DNA from: a virus
Length of the DNA stretch: 29,465 nt
Virus record (IMG/VR): IMGVR_UViG_3300017760_003428
Span: 1 to 29,465 of that record
Strand: one strand, 5' to 3'
Shown here: positions 1 to 7,969 of the stretch, one piece after another
Layout of the letters: each line of letters begins with the position of its first letter
How positions within the stretch are numbered: position 1 is the stretch's first letter
The notes under the pieces: generated by a model
The model's database searches: none
Told to the model about the DNA's origin: nothing
Seen by the model: the letters and a program-made list of their open reading frames with translations, nothing else
Translations under genes and position numbers: made by a program

Positions 1-1269
1 AAGCTCGACACTCACTTGGTTAAGCTCATGTGGGACGAGCCTTTCTTCTCTAGTGTTCTTCGTACTGTTACCAAGATTCGTACTGACGCGATTCCTACTG
101 CAGGCGTACTTGCCAAAGATGGCGACGTCAAGATGTGGTGGAATCCTAAGTTCTTGGCCGGCCTTGACAACAAAGAGATCAAGGGGCTTCTCAAGCACGA
201 ATGCTATCACCTGGTCTTCCAGCATACTACGACTCGTCGCCACGATCCCCATCGTGTCTGGAACTACGCTACTGACTTGGCTATCAATTCTTTGATTCCT
301 GAGGACGAGCTTCCAGAAGGTGGTCTTATCCCCGGTAAGGCGTTTAAGGCGCTTACTGATGAAGACAAGGACAATATGGGCGAAGACCGAGTTCGACGCT
401 ACGAAGCTCTTTCCTCACTTATTGAATCTTTCCCCAAGGAAGAATCTGGTGAGTGGTACTTCACGCGTCTTATGGAAAATGATGATGCTAAGGATGCTAT
501 TGAAGGTAAGCCTGGCGACGGTGAAGGTGGCGAAGGAAATGGACCAGCAGTTCCCGGTACTATGGATGATCATGAAGGTTGGGATGAGCTTTCTGAAGAA
601 GAACGTGAGCTAGTTAAAGGTAAGGTCCGTCAAGCTGTTGAAGATGCAGTTAAGGATTGTGATAAGAAAGGACAGTGGGGTTCGGTTTCTGGTGAAACCC
701 GCGGCAAGATTCGCGAAATGATCTCCAAAGAGATTCCATGGAAATCACTGCTTCGAAACTTTGTTGGCATGACCCGTCGTGCTAATCGTCACAGTAACGT
801 CCGACGTCTTAACCGCAAGTATACAGGCATTCATCCAGGCATTCAGCGTGGATACACTTCTTCAATCGCGGTCTACATTGATCAAAGTGGTTCAGTGAGT
901 GAAAACGAGCTCGAGCTCTTGTTTGGTGAGCTCCGAAGCTTGGCTAAGCATACTGAGTTTGTGTGCTTTCACTTTGATACTGACGTCGACGAGGACAGCG
1001 AGACAACTTGGCGTAACGGCAAGACTCCTTCCACACACCGAACTCGGTGCGGAGGTACGGACTTTACTGCCCCTTCAATTCATGCCAACAAGAACAAAAG
1101 CCGATTCGATGGGTATCTTATCCTGACTGACGGCTACGCTCCCGATCCTGGTCCTTCTAAGCTTCGACGAGGCTGGGTCATTACGACTTGTGGTGAGGTT
1201 CCTTCCTTCGTCAACCGAGAGGTGGCATTCAAAATGAAAGAGCCAAAAGGAGCTAGTCTGGCTGCATGA
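1..1269 (+). CDS. VWA-like metallopeptidase domain protein, 5' end outside window
   Basis: The frame is open to the first base, so the true start probably lies upstream; an in-frame TTG at 16 and ATG at 28 are the first internal candidates. The N-terminal half carries an HExxH zinc motif (HECYH, encoded about 196-210) in a helix. An acidic, Gly-rich linker follows. The C-terminal half is a von Willebrand A-like domain with a MIDAS-type DQSGS (about 880-894). This pairing matches the COG3864/DUF2201-type putative metallopeptidases that work with MoxR-type AAA+ ATPases. A MoxR-like ATPase is encoded at 13803-14891, so the two may form one chaperone-like complex. Family call is secure; substrate is unknown. 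Overlaps the next gene by ATGA. Confidence 0.85.
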   Translation, partial: KLDTHLVKLMWDEPFFSSVLRTVTKIRTDAIPTAGVLAKDGDVKMWWNPKFLAGLDNKEIKGLLKHECYHLVFQHTTTRRHDPHRVWNYATDLAINSLIPEDELPEGGLIPGKAFKALTDEDKDNMGEDRVRRYEALSSLIESFPKEESGEWYFTRLMENDDAKDAIEGKPGDGEGGEGNGPAVPGTMDDHEGWDELSEEERELVKGKVRQAVEDAVKDCDKKGQWGSVSGETRGKIREMISKEIPWKSLLRNFVGMTRRANRHSNVRRLNRKYTGIHPGIQRGYTSSIAVYIDQSGSVSENELELLFGELRSLAKHTEFVCFHFDTDVDEDSETTWRNGKTPSTHRTRCGGTDFTAPSIHANKNKSRFDGYLILTDGYAPDPGPSKLRRGWVITTCGEVPSFVNREVAFKMKEPKGASLAA

Positions 1270-2234
1270 TTAATCAATATACTGAGAGCCGGGCAAGGCT
1301 TTACATAGACACGTGTCCTGATAAGTCTGAGCACAAAGCAACAATTAGCAGACAGTTCAAGAAAGATTTGTCGAAGTATCTTATTGAGCGTAAGTGCAGA
1401 GATGTGTTTTTAGAATTGGGAACCTCTTCCGGACAAACAACACAATTATTATCTATAGTTTGTAACCGTGTAGTCACAGTAGATAATGTACTGTCAAATA
1501 CAATGGCAATTGATAGTTTGGGCCTTCATAATGTCGTGTCACTATGCGAAGACCTGTATTCAGATATGAATAGTATATTGACTAAGCTTGATAGGCACGG
1601 TCCTTACGATGTCTCGCTTATTGATGCTGTACATACATACAAGCATAGTCTTTCTGACGTAGTCAAGTCTTTAGTCTTAGAGTGCAATGTGTTAATCTTT
1701 GACGACATTGGTCTGTTTGATGGAGTCAACAATACATATCAGCGTGTTTTAAGTGAAGCACAAAATCTGGGTATTACATGCAATATCTTACCGGTCGGCA
1801 AGCTACCTGGGTCACATGCTCATGGCAAAAAAACGTTTAAACGATCTGAGGGTGTTATACTAGAGTTTATAAACTTATCAGAAAACGATCATAAATTGCG
1901 AAAGCAGCTTATCATGTGCCTCAATGAAAAAGAAACTATGTCAAGTCATGTACGAGACTTAGTCAATACTAAAATTGAAGATCTAGTTGACAACCGCATG
2001 AAAGTTGCTGAGCACGGTATTATGAATAGTGGCGACTCAGCTATGATCCGGATGTTTAAGACAGACACTAAGGCTGTGCAGCAGACCCGTGATGGATTTC
2101 GTGACACTATAGTGAATGAAATCAAGGATATTTTAAAGTGTCACCCAGAAAGCTTACCTGACAACTCTTTGCCTGATATTCTTCGCGCCTTAAGCGAAGC
2201 AGATGAAGTGCTTCAAGTAGTGCCCACTAATTAA
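1266..2234 (+). CDS. class I methyltransferase-fold protein with C-terminal helical extension
   Basis: 322 codons, starting in the ATGA overlap with the upstream gene and so probably coupled to it. Residues about 45-65 hold a glycine-rich SAM-binding-like motif (FLELGTSSGQTTQLL), then a 'VVTVDNV' strand with the acidic residue that usually contacts the ribose. A motif SLIDAVHTYKHSLSDV follows; it resembles the IDxxHxY segment of the Methyltransf_24 family, and LIFDDI is a further core strand. The last third is charged and helical without recognisable motifs. The substrate (protein, sugar or small molecule) cannot be told. Codon use appears more AT-rich than the preceding gene. Confidence 0.6.
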   Translation: MINQYTESRARLYIDTCPDKSEHKATISRQFKKDLSKYLIERKCRDVFLELGTSSGQTTQLLSIVCNRVVTVDNVLSNTMAIDSLGLHNVVSLCEDLYSDMNSILTKLDRHGPYDVSLIDAVHTYKHSLSDVVKSLVLECNVLIFDDIGLFDGVNNTYQRVLSEAQNLGITCNILPVGKLPGSHAHGKKTFKRSEGVILEFINLSENDHKLRKQLIMCLNEKETMSSHVRDLVNTKIEDLVDNRMKVAEHGIMNSGDSAMIRMFKTDTKAVQQTRDGFRDTIVNEIKDILKCHPESLPDNSLPDILRALSEADEVLQVVPTN

Positions 2235-2259
2235 TAAGTCACAACAAAGGAGAGTGTGT

Positions 2260-2538
2260 ATGTTTCAAAAAGCCTATACGGCTATTATTACTAACAGTAC
2301 AGAGACCAAGGCGGTCAACGTAGCTGTATCCCCCGGAGACGAGAAAAATGAGAACTTGGTTCTAGAAAAGTATCCTGACTATACACTATTAGCACTAGTG
2401 CCAGGACAGCATGCTGATTGGTCTCATGTCTATCATCTTAATGCATCAAATATTGCGCCGCGCAACATTTCTAGCGCAAATAAAGGCTCATCTAAAGCTG
2501 TGGATGTGTGGGACATGTCGGAGCATATGGTGAGTTAA
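2260..2538 (+). CDS. hypothetical protein (92 aa)
   Basis: Not recognised. The ATG at 2260 is chosen over an in-frame GTG at 2254 because AAAGGAGAG stands at a good distance before it. The product is soluble-looking, with no signal peptide or cysteines. It is the last gene of the plus-strand run that starts at the window edge; an intrinsic terminator follows about 30 bases after its stop. Confidence 0.65.
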   Translation: MFQKAYTAIITNSTETKAVNVAVSPGDEKNENLVLEKYPDYTLLALVPGQHADWSHVYHLNASNIAPRNISSANKGSSKAVDVWDMSEHMVS

Positions 2539-2753
2539 CGAACATACCAGTAGTATTTGCTTGAATGAGCGCGTCTAAGTTTTCTTACGACGCGCTTTTT
2601 CTTTTTGTATGAGCGTATTTTTTTGACAGGATAATAATGTGTATATGTGATTGTGCGGTAGACAACCTCCGGCTCATGTACATGTTTGTACGTTGAAATA
2701 CTGCACCCTGAAAGCGCGAGTGTCAAACAAATTGTAGTTATTGCTTTTAGCAT
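2535..2753 (-). CDS. small basic lipoprotein
   Basis: 72 codons. The start at 2753 is set by AGGAGGG just upstream on the minus strand; it begins right behind the stop of the neighbouring lipoprotein gene, so both form one operon. The N-terminus is a lipoprotein signal: MLK, a hydrophobic stretch, then lipobox LSGC with Cys at residue 17. The mature part is Tyr-rich and then strongly basic (KKKKRVVRKLRR), as expected of a protein lying on the periplasmic face of a membrane or on peptidoglycan. No known family recognised. Confidence 0.75.
   Translation of the reverse strand: MLKAITTICLTLALSGCSISTYKHVHEPEVVYRTITYTHYYPVKKIRSYKKKKRVVRKLRRAHSSKYYWYVR
2568..2606 (+). terminator. rho-independent terminator embedded in an antisense gene
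   Basis: An 8-bp GC-rich stem (AGCGCGTC at 2568-2575 with GACGCGCT at 2589-2596) closes a 13-base loop and is followed by TTTTTCTTTTT. It ends the plus-strand unit that finishes at 2538. The same bases encode the Lys/Arg-rich C-terminus of the minus-strand lipoprotein 2535-2753. Confidence 0.85.
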
Positions 2754-2761
2754 AATCCCTC

Positions 2762-3121
2762 CTAGTAAAGTTCCGAGCATGATGTTTCAATATGATCCCA
2801 ATAGCACATGTCTTCCCACCAGCACCATTCTTCAGCACAATAAAAATCCCAGTCCCCATACTCATAGGTGCAGCAATAACCAACACCAACACCATAGTCT
2901 GTGCAATATGACGGATCAATACCCACAGGATCAAAAGGAGGTTCACATACATAGACTTCTTCGACATAAACCACAGGTGCTTCAGTATAGATAACCGTCG
3001 GCTCTGGCTCTACATATACATGCTGAGTCTTTGACTTGTGCATAACGACAGGCTCAGGATAAGAATGGAACTCACATCCAGCCATCATCAATGCACCAAT
3101 AATTGTGTATCTTAATTTCAT
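2762..3121 (-). CDS. Cys/Trp/Tyr-rich lipoprotein
   Basis: 119 codons with a clear AGGAGG ribosome-binding site before the ATG at 3121. The signal peptide ends in a lipobox (MMAGC, Cys16). The mature protein has a Pro/Val/Tyr-rich linker (PEPTVIYTEAPVVYVEEV) and then a compact domain with about ten Cys and several Trp, probably disulfide-stabilised outside the cytoplasm. First gene of a two-lipoprotein minus-strand operon, divergent from 3236-3685. Could act in superinfection exclusion or envelope modification, but the sequence does not show this. Confidence 0.8.
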   Translation of the reverse strand: MKLRYTIIGALMMAGCEFHSYPEPVVMHKSKTQHVYVEPEPTVIYTEAPVVYVEEVYVCEPPFDPVGIDPSYCTDYGVGVGYCCTYEYGDWDFYCAEEWCWWEDMCYWDHIETSCSELY

Positions 3122-3235
3122 ATTTACCTCCTGTTATGTTTAAATAGTAGACTTTATGATGTGTACGTACAAGACAAACATGTACAACGGTTACAATCGA
3201 GCGACATAGTTATATGCAACGGAGGGTTAACCATT

Positions 3236-3685
3236 ATGGCAACAACAGTCTCAAAAACCAAATTTACGTGTAAGATTATAGAGTCGCTAACAATCAACCA
3301 ACAGCCTCAGCAAGTAGTAACAACACTGAATATTCCTAATGTTACAGATTACAGTCACAGAATTATGTCAGTTGCAACTACATCTACAACTTTGCTTACG
3401 CTAGCCGCAGCAGACGCCGGAGGATCGCTAGACAAGACAAGACTACAGTACGTACGACTTACAAATTTAGATGACAAAAATACCATTCAGCTGACATTTG
3501 GGCTTACTAGTGACCAAGACACATATGAGGTTGTTATTGGCCCCAAGAAATCACACATGCTTACAAACAAGCAGGGTGATACGACAACAGGTGGTGCAGC
3601 ATCTTCGCTGGAAGATCTAGTTACTATTAAAGGCAAGTCAAATACAGCAGCATGTGACATAGAAGTATTTACAGTTTCTACCTAA
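3236..3685 (+). CDS. possible virion decoration/structural protein
   Basis: 149 codons; the ATG at 3236 has GGAGGG upstream, which rules against the longer in-frame start at 3161. The sequence is Thr/Ser/Ala-rich and mostly beta: many short alternating strands (RLQYVRLTNLDDKNTIQLTFG, then VVIGPKKSHML). This resembles small structural beta-sandwich proteins of marine phages, in which a 'VRLTNLD' strand is common. No catalytic motif and no signal peptide. The virion role is inferred from style only. It stands alone between the lipoprotein operon and the UvsE promoter. Confidence 0.5.
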   Translation: MATTVSKTKFTCKIIESLTINQQPQQVVTTLNIPNVTDYSHRIMSVATTSTTLLTLAAADAGGSLDKTRLQYVRLTNLDDKNTIQLTFGLTSDQDTYEVVIGPKKSHMLTNKQGDTTTGGAASSLEDLVTIKGKSNTAACDIEVFTVST

Positions 3686-3690
3686 CACGC

Positions 3691-3719
3691 GTGTAAAAAC
3701 CCTCTAGGCGTTGTATAAT
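3691..3719 (+). promoter_or_regulatory. GTGCAA-family promoter (variant GTGTAA) for the uvsE operon
   Basis: GTGTAA (3691-3696), 17 bp, TATAAT (3714-3719), preceded by ACGC as in the other copies. A perfect 6-bp inverted repeat, GCGTTG (3708-3713) and CAACGC (3724-3729), brackets the -10 and could be an operator. Confidence 0.8.
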
Positions 3720-3750
3720 ATATCAACGCTAACAAACGCCTGGAGGGCAC

Positions 3751-4698
3751 ATGACAACTCGCTTCGGATATGCATGTCTTAATACTACACTTTGTGCACA
3801 AAAGCCCAAAGTGTTTAGTAGTCGCGGTATGATCAAACGTACATTTCAAGCAAAGGGCATAGAGTATGCTTCTGAGCTTTCTTTGGCAAATACGGTAGAT
3901 CTTATCAAGTACATTGCATGGAATCACGCACACAATATCAATGTGTTTCGTGTAACATCCTGCATGTTTCCATGGCATAGTGAATACAACCTTACAGATC
4001 TTCCTGACTATGAAGCAATCAAGTCTAATCTAAAAACCGCTGGCGACATGGCACAAAAGTACGGCCAGCGGCTTTCAACTCACCCAGGCCAGTTCAACGT
4101 TCTTACATCCAAAGAAGAGCGTGTTGTGCTTAATGCTATTGACGAACTAGATAAGCACGGCGAACTTTTTGACTTAATGGGCTTGCCTCGTTCACCGGGG
4201 GCAAAGATTAATATTCACATTGGTGGTGCTTACGGCGATCGACCGGCAGCAATGGACAGGTGGTGCAAAAACTACGAACGCCTATCAGACTCTGCAAAGT
4301 CACGCCTTACTGTAGAAAACGACGACAAGCCAGCGCTTTACAGCACTAAAATGCTATATGATAATATTGTAAGTCGAACTGGCACACCTATTGTATTTGA
4401 CAGCCATCACTTTGCGTGTGGCCCACAAGACTCTTCGTATGAGGAGGCATTTCTTATGGCAGTCGACTCTTGGCCCAAAGGCGTACGCCCTCAATGTCAT
4501 CACTCCAACAGTCGCAAAAACTACGAAGACCCTACAGCGCGAGTCAATGCTCACAGTGATTGGTACTACGAACCATTTGACGATTGCGGATTCAGTGTTG
4601 ACGTTGTCTTGGAATGTAAGATGAAAGAACGTGCGCTGTTTAAGTACAGAAAAGACTTTGTCACAGAGGCAGCAAAACCGGTTTTAAAAGTAGCTTAA
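3751..4698 (+). CDS. uvsE: UV damage endonuclease UvsE/UvdE
   Basis: 315 codons, normal family length. A TIM-barrel metal-dependent endonuclease that nicks 5' of UV photoproducts and so starts an alternative excision repair. Family motifs in order: STHPGQF (His111), NIHIGG (His156), TVEND (Glu189), VFDSHH (Asp217, His219/220), CHHSN (His250/251), AHSDWY (His268) and VVLECKMKE (Glu288); together these supply the three-metal site, so the enzyme looks intact. TGGAGGG lies before the ATG. First gene of an operon likely running to 7485. In a phage it would repair the viral genome after sunlight exposure. Confidence 0.95.
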   Translation: MTTRFGYACLNTTLCAQKPKVFSSRGMIKRTFQAKGIEYASELSLANTVDLIKYIAWNHAHNINVFRVTSCMFPWHSEYNLTDLPDYEAIKSNLKTAGDMAQKYGQRLSTHPGQFNVLTSKEERVVLNAIDELDKHGELFDLMGLPRSPGAKINIHIGGAYGDRPAAMDRWCKNYERLSDSAKSRLTVENDDKPALYSTKMLYDNIVSRTGTPIVFDSHHFACGPQDSSYEEAFLMAVDSWPKGVRPQCHHSNSRKNYEDPTARVNAHSDWYYEPFDDCGFSVDVVLECKMKERALFKYRKDFVTEAAKPVLKVA

Positions 4699-4707
4699 GG
4701 AGAAAGT

Positions 4708-4959
4708 ATGAAAGCAGTAGCAATTGAGTATAAAGACAGAAAAAATGCATACATTGTTGTAAAGAAGATTGATGAACCGTACGGTCCAGGGTCTGAGACT
4801 GTGATCTCTATCGGCAGCACTCTTAAGGGTGATGTGGAAAACCCCACGTGGAAAGTACACGTTCCGATTAGCATCATTAACTCAGTTGTTCATGGAATCT
4901 CTGAGGCTGTACTTGAAGGTATTGACTTTAGCAAACTAAACGAAGACGCATGTCTGTAG
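4708..4959 (+). CDS. hypothetical protein (83 aa)
   Basis: Not recognised. AAGGAGAAAGT precedes the ATG; only 9 bases separate it from the uvsE stop, so it belongs to that operon. Sequence suggests a small alpha/beta protein with a charged C-terminal helix; no signal peptide. Confidence 0.7.
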   Translation: MKAVAIEYKDRKNAYIVVKKIDEPYGPGSETVISIGSTLKGDVENPTWKVHVPISIINSVVHGISEAVLEGIDFSKLNEDACL

Positions 4960-4984
4960 CACAGACTGAAAGGCATTGCCATAT

Positions 4985-5200
4985 ATGGCTTGGACAAAAG
5001 AAACTTTAATTGATAGCATGCTCCGGAGGAAGGGGCAAGCGCTTAAGACTGAAAAGTCTTTATTAAAGATACGACTCAAGAAGGGCTACATTACCCAGCA
5101 AGAGTACAATGAGATTATTGAAGAGACAAAAGAATATTATAAAGAGTGGAAAGACTTCAAAGAACCTAAAAAACAACAACGAAGACAAGGATTAAGATAA
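4985..5200 (+). CDS. hypothetical coiled, Lys/Glu-rich protein (71 aa)
   Basis: Not recognised. ATG at 4985 is preferred; an in-frame TTG at 4976 is the alternative, and AAAGG at 4969-4973 fits the ATG better. The product is almost entirely charged helix (Lys, Glu, Arg, Gln) and ends in a basic tail (KKQQRRQGLR), compatible with a small coiled coil or nucleic-acid contact. Its stop overlaps the next start (TAATG). Confidence 0.65.
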   Translation: MAWTKETLIDSMLRRKGQALKTEKSLLKIRLKKGYITQQEYNEIIEETKEYYKEWKDFKEPKKQQRRQGLR

Positions 5201-5916
5201 TGAGTACAGATTGGACATCACGAATGGCAAAGATTACAGCAGCAGAGCCCTTCAAGGTAGGCGCAACAGTAACACATAACGGCGATATAGGAACTGAAGC
5301 AGAGGGTACCGTATATGCAATCTCAGTTGAGCAAGGAGTCGGAGCTCGTATCTGGCTGGACCCCTATAGAGCTGGCAACCCATGTAGCTTTGAAGAGCTT
5401 ACACTTGTAGCAGAAGCCGTTAGCTCACAAGATAAGCTAATCAGTTCATTTGATAAGATGGAAGTTGCCGGAGATACGCAGGTAGAGCTGTTCTATTCAG
5501 ACGGAGCAGATGTGGTTCATTATAATGATTCTCAAGATGAAACTGTAATGGAGGAAACCAGCGTAATCGATAGTCTGGTAGAAGCCTCAAGGTCTGGCGT
5601 TGAGTTTGAAGAAAATCTGATCCAGACACTTCGTGACAATGAGATGCTTGATGACTACGAGCGTGATTCTTATGACTTTGATAATCACTGTGCAGAAAAA
5701 ATTAAGGAGAGTCCGTATGACTTCTGTGACTTCATTGATTTTAGCACTGAGCAGTATGACCACAAGCGAGGATACACTACCTTGACAGCAACGCTATATA
5801 CTACGGTTGATAATCTTCGTAATGCTGAGGAAGGGCAGATCTCTTCCTTGGAAGGATGGTCTGCTAAGTTTCAAGCTGATGCGCTCAATAACAGTGTAAT
5901 TACTGTAGAAATCTAG
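5200..5916 (+). CDS. hypothetical acidic protein (238 aa)
   Basis: Not recognised. Translation is coupled to the previous gene by a TAATG overlap. The first 70 residues (FKVGATVTHNGDIGTEAEGTV, split by turns) look like an SH3/KOW-type small barrel of the kind repeated later in the window. The rest is acidic, with a Tyr/Asp-rich stretch (YERDSYDFDNH) and a C-terminal beta part. No catalytic motif visible. Confidence 0.7.
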   Translation: MSTDWTSRMAKITAAEPFKVGATVTHNGDIGTEAEGTVYAISVEQGVGARIWLDPYRAGNPCSFEELTLVAEAVSSQDKLISSFDKMEVAGDTQVELFYSDGADVVHYNDSQDETVMEETSVIDSLVEASRSGVEFEENLIQTLRDNEMLDDYERDSYDFDNHCAEKIKESPYDFCDFIDFSTEQYDHKRGYTTLTATLYTTVDNLRNAEEGQISSLEGWSAKFQADALNNSVITVEI

Positions 5917-5925
5917 GAGAAAGTT

Positions 5926-6579
5926 ATGAGAGTGTTTGCTATCCTGTTCTTTTTCATGGGAGCAGGGTGTTCAGACACTGCTCCTAATCCACCGGACACC
6001 CCGCCCGACCAGAATCCACCTGCTATCGGAAAGGCTGATGCTGCTTCTGGCTCGGGTGTCCCGTATTTCTATCAATATAATAATCTTCTACATCCTGGAT
6101 CATCATGTCAAAACACAAGTATTGCCATGGTTCTCTCGCATTTAGGCTGGGCCGGAACTCCTGACGATATTACAGCAGAATGGGGTAAGGATTATGCACA
6201 GGCACCTAATAACCTCAGCTATCTTTTCAATACACTGGCCAATGAACACTGGCTAGACGGTGTCTTATGGACTACAACGGACGGTAGTATTGAGGACTTT
6301 AGATCAGCAGCTACTCAAGACAATATCATGATTGTTCATGGGTACTTTACAGGTTACGGTCACGTTCTTGTAGTTACAGGATTCGACGGTGACAACTATA
6401 GAGTTAATGATCCTGCAGGCCAATGGAATCTAGCATTTATGGGTGGCTACGGCCAGGAGGATACAAGTGGGCATAACATATTATATCCTAAAGAAGAGTT
6501 TGAAGCAGCAATCAGCACTTCTGACGGTGTACAATTTTTGCCTATCTGGTACCATATATTGAGACGTCTAACGCACTAG
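5926..6579 (+). CDS. lipoprotein with C39-like cysteine peptidase domain
   Basis: 217 codons with AGGAGAAAGTT before the ATG. The signal peptide ends in a lipobox-like MGAGC (Cys15; Gly at -3 is not ideal). A Pro/Asp-rich linker and GKAD follow, then a papain-like fold of the peptidase_C39_2 type: VPYFYQYNN, nucleophile region GSSCQNTSIAMVL (Cys61), GHVLVVTGFDG (His146) and VNDPAG (Asn161/Asp162). The triad looks complete, so an exported, membrane-anchored cysteine peptidase or amidase is likely. C39 and related domains cut proteins or peptides; the target here is unknown. An extracytoplasmic enzyme inside a phage-repair operon is unusual. Confidence 0.75.
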   Translation: MRVFAILFFFMGAGCSDTAPNPPDTPPDQNPPAIGKADAASGSGVPYFYQYNNLLHPGSSCQNTSIAMVLSHLGWAGTPDDITAEWGKDYAQAPNNLSYLFNTLANEHWLDGVLWTTTDGSIEDFRSAATQDNIMIVHGYFTGYGHVLVVTGFDGDNYRVNDPAGQWNLAFMGGYGQEDTSGHNILYPKEEFEAAISTSDGVQFLPIWYHILRRLTH

Positions 6580-6589
6580 CAGGAGAAAA

Positions 6590-6928
6590 ATGAATAACAA
6601 GGTCTACTACGATGAGAGTTGCTATGTCTGCTCTTTGGAAATAAATGCGATTAGAAAAAAAGGAGAGTCTTGTGGAATACAGTTCGTTGATATTAGCAGC
6701 CCTGACTTTGGGTTTGTTGATCGGAACTTTGAAACTGAGATGATCGGTGAATTCGACGGGGAAGAGACAGTCGGAATAGAAACATTTAGACAATTATACG
6801 AAAAGATGGGTTTTCGAAAGTCTGTGGCGTTTTCTAGATTGCCTGTCATCAGAAGCGCTTTTAATGTAGGCTATCATGTGTTTGCCTACTGGATTAGACC
6901 TTACCTGCCGAAGCGCAAAATTTTATGA
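6590..6928 (+). CDS. DCC-family thiol-disulfide oxidoreductase-like protein (DUF393)
   Basis: 112 codons, GGAGAAAA before the ATG. The N-terminus YYDESCYVCSLEI carries the family's CxxC (Cys11, Cys14) just after the first strand, with a FVDISS strand next, as in DUF393/DCC thioredoxin-like proteins. The middle has GIETFRQLYEKMG, matching the family helix. The C-terminus (IRSAFNVGYHVFAYWI) is hydrophobic and could lie on the membrane. Function in phage is unknown; redox maintenance is the family suggestion. Overlaps the next gene by ATGA. Confidence 0.75.
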   Translation: MNNKVYYDESCYVCSLEINAIRKKGESCGIQFVDISSPDFGFVDRNFETEMIGEFDGEETVGIETFRQLYEKMGFRKSVAFSRLPVIRSAFNVGYHVFAYWIRPYLPKRKIL

Positions 6929-7485
6929 ACATATTCGTACTAGATAAGGATCCTGTGTTGGCAGCTGAGTATCACTGTGACAAACATTGTGTCAAGATGA
7001 TTCTAGAAGCTGGACAGATGCTCTGTGTTGCACATTGGATGGGTGCTTTAAGGTCTGTCAACAAAGAACTCGGTGATTTTAAGAGAGTACGAGAAGCTAA
7101 AGCATATGCAATTGATTATGCAGACCCTTCACTTATCCCCCCATGGACACTTACACATACAAGGCATCCGTGCACAATCTGGACTAGTGAGAATACAGGC
7201 AACTACAAATGGCATGCCAAGCTTATGAGGTCTCTTTTAGATCAGTATACTAAACGCTATCAAAAGCATCACAAGTCAGAAACCGTCTATGAATGGTTAT
7301 CATCAAAAGTTCCGTACGGAATTCCTAAGTCACTAATGACAGATCACCCACAGTGTATGCCTGACGAATGCAAAGTCCCTAATGATCCCGTCGCAGCTTA
7401 TAGAAACTATTATCACCAGCACAAAGCCTATATGGCAAAGTGGAATAAAGGTCCGACTCCTGACTGGTGGCAGCAAAAAAAATAA
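6925..7485 (+). CDS. phage conserved protein, CDKH motif
   Basis: 186 codons, coupled by ATGA to the DCC gene. The start MNIFVLDKDPVLAAEYHCDK and the following HCVKMILEAGQML belong to a type often seen in tailed phages and annotated as hypothetical. Conserved-looking His/Cys/Trp residues (CDKH, HPCTIW, NYKWH) suggest a nucleic-acid enzyme. I see a loose likeness in helix order to pyrimidine-dimer glycosylases, which would fit the uvsE operon, but key residues cannot be matched with confidence. Ends in a basic WWQQKK tail. Confidence 0.65.
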   Translation: MNIFVLDKDPVLAAEYHCDKHCVKMILEAGQMLCVAHWMGALRSVNKELGDFKRVREAKAYAIDYADPSLIPPWTLTHTRHPCTIWTSENTGNYKWHAKLMRSLLDQYTKRYQKHHKSETVYEWLSSKVPYGIPKSLMTDHPQCMPDECKVPNDPVAAYRNYYHQHKAYMAKWNKGPTPDWWQQKK

Positions 7486-7582
7486 AAAAAAGTTCTATAA
7501 AAACTTATAAAACATGGCTATACAGCGTATTATTAATTCACGTTCAAAAGAACGGTATCTAAACAACAAGGAGAAAAGATAC

Positions 7583-7819
7583 ATGAGTAACGGAAACTAT
7601 TTCAACGAGAAGAGCACCACCCGATTTGATTTCGGTGTATACCGCAACGCAACCGCCAAGAAGGCAGGAAGCAACATGCTGACGATCAGCACCCGTCCTT
7701 ATGAGGGCCAGCAGTACTCTGTCGGTACGACCACCATTAGCATGTCAATTCGTGAGGCCAAGACTCTTCAGAGTTTCCTCAATGCTTCACTAACTAGCGA
7801 CATCGTTCATAACGACTAG
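7583..7819 (+). CDS. small phage protein (78 aa)
   Basis: ATG at 7583 is chosen because AAGGAG stands 8 bases before it; an in-frame ATG at 7514 has none. Contains TISMSIREAKTLQSFLN, a beta-strand plus helix unit common in small tailed-phage proteins. Codon use is richer in C-ending codons than its neighbours and an efficient terminator follows, so it is probably well expressed. The leader (7486-7582) has a hairpin CGTTC-AAAA-GAACG at 7541-7554 and a possible promoter TTATAA/17/TATTAT ending near 7534. Confidence 0.7.
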   Translation: MSNGNYFNEKSTTRFDFGVYRNATAKKAGSNMLTISTRPYEGQQYSVGTTTISMSIREAKTLQSFLNASLTSDIVHND

Positions 7820-7841
7820 AGCTAGCTTATTAAGCTAACTG

Positions 7842-7877
7842 AAAAGCCGAGGCCTCCACCTCGGCTTTTCTTTTTTA
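7842..7877 (+). terminator. rho-independent terminator
   Basis: An 11-bp stem (AAAAGCCGAGG at 7842-7852, CCTCGGCTTTT at 7859-7869) with a 6-base loop, followed by CTTTTTTAT. Ends the unit before the FKBP gene. Confidence 0.95.
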
Positions 7878-7969
7878 TATATCTTGTACATCTCATTACA
7901 TGGGGTTACATTTAGTATGTCGATTAGGACAGCAACCAATAAAAAAGGTAGAATAGAGTTTTGAGCAAA

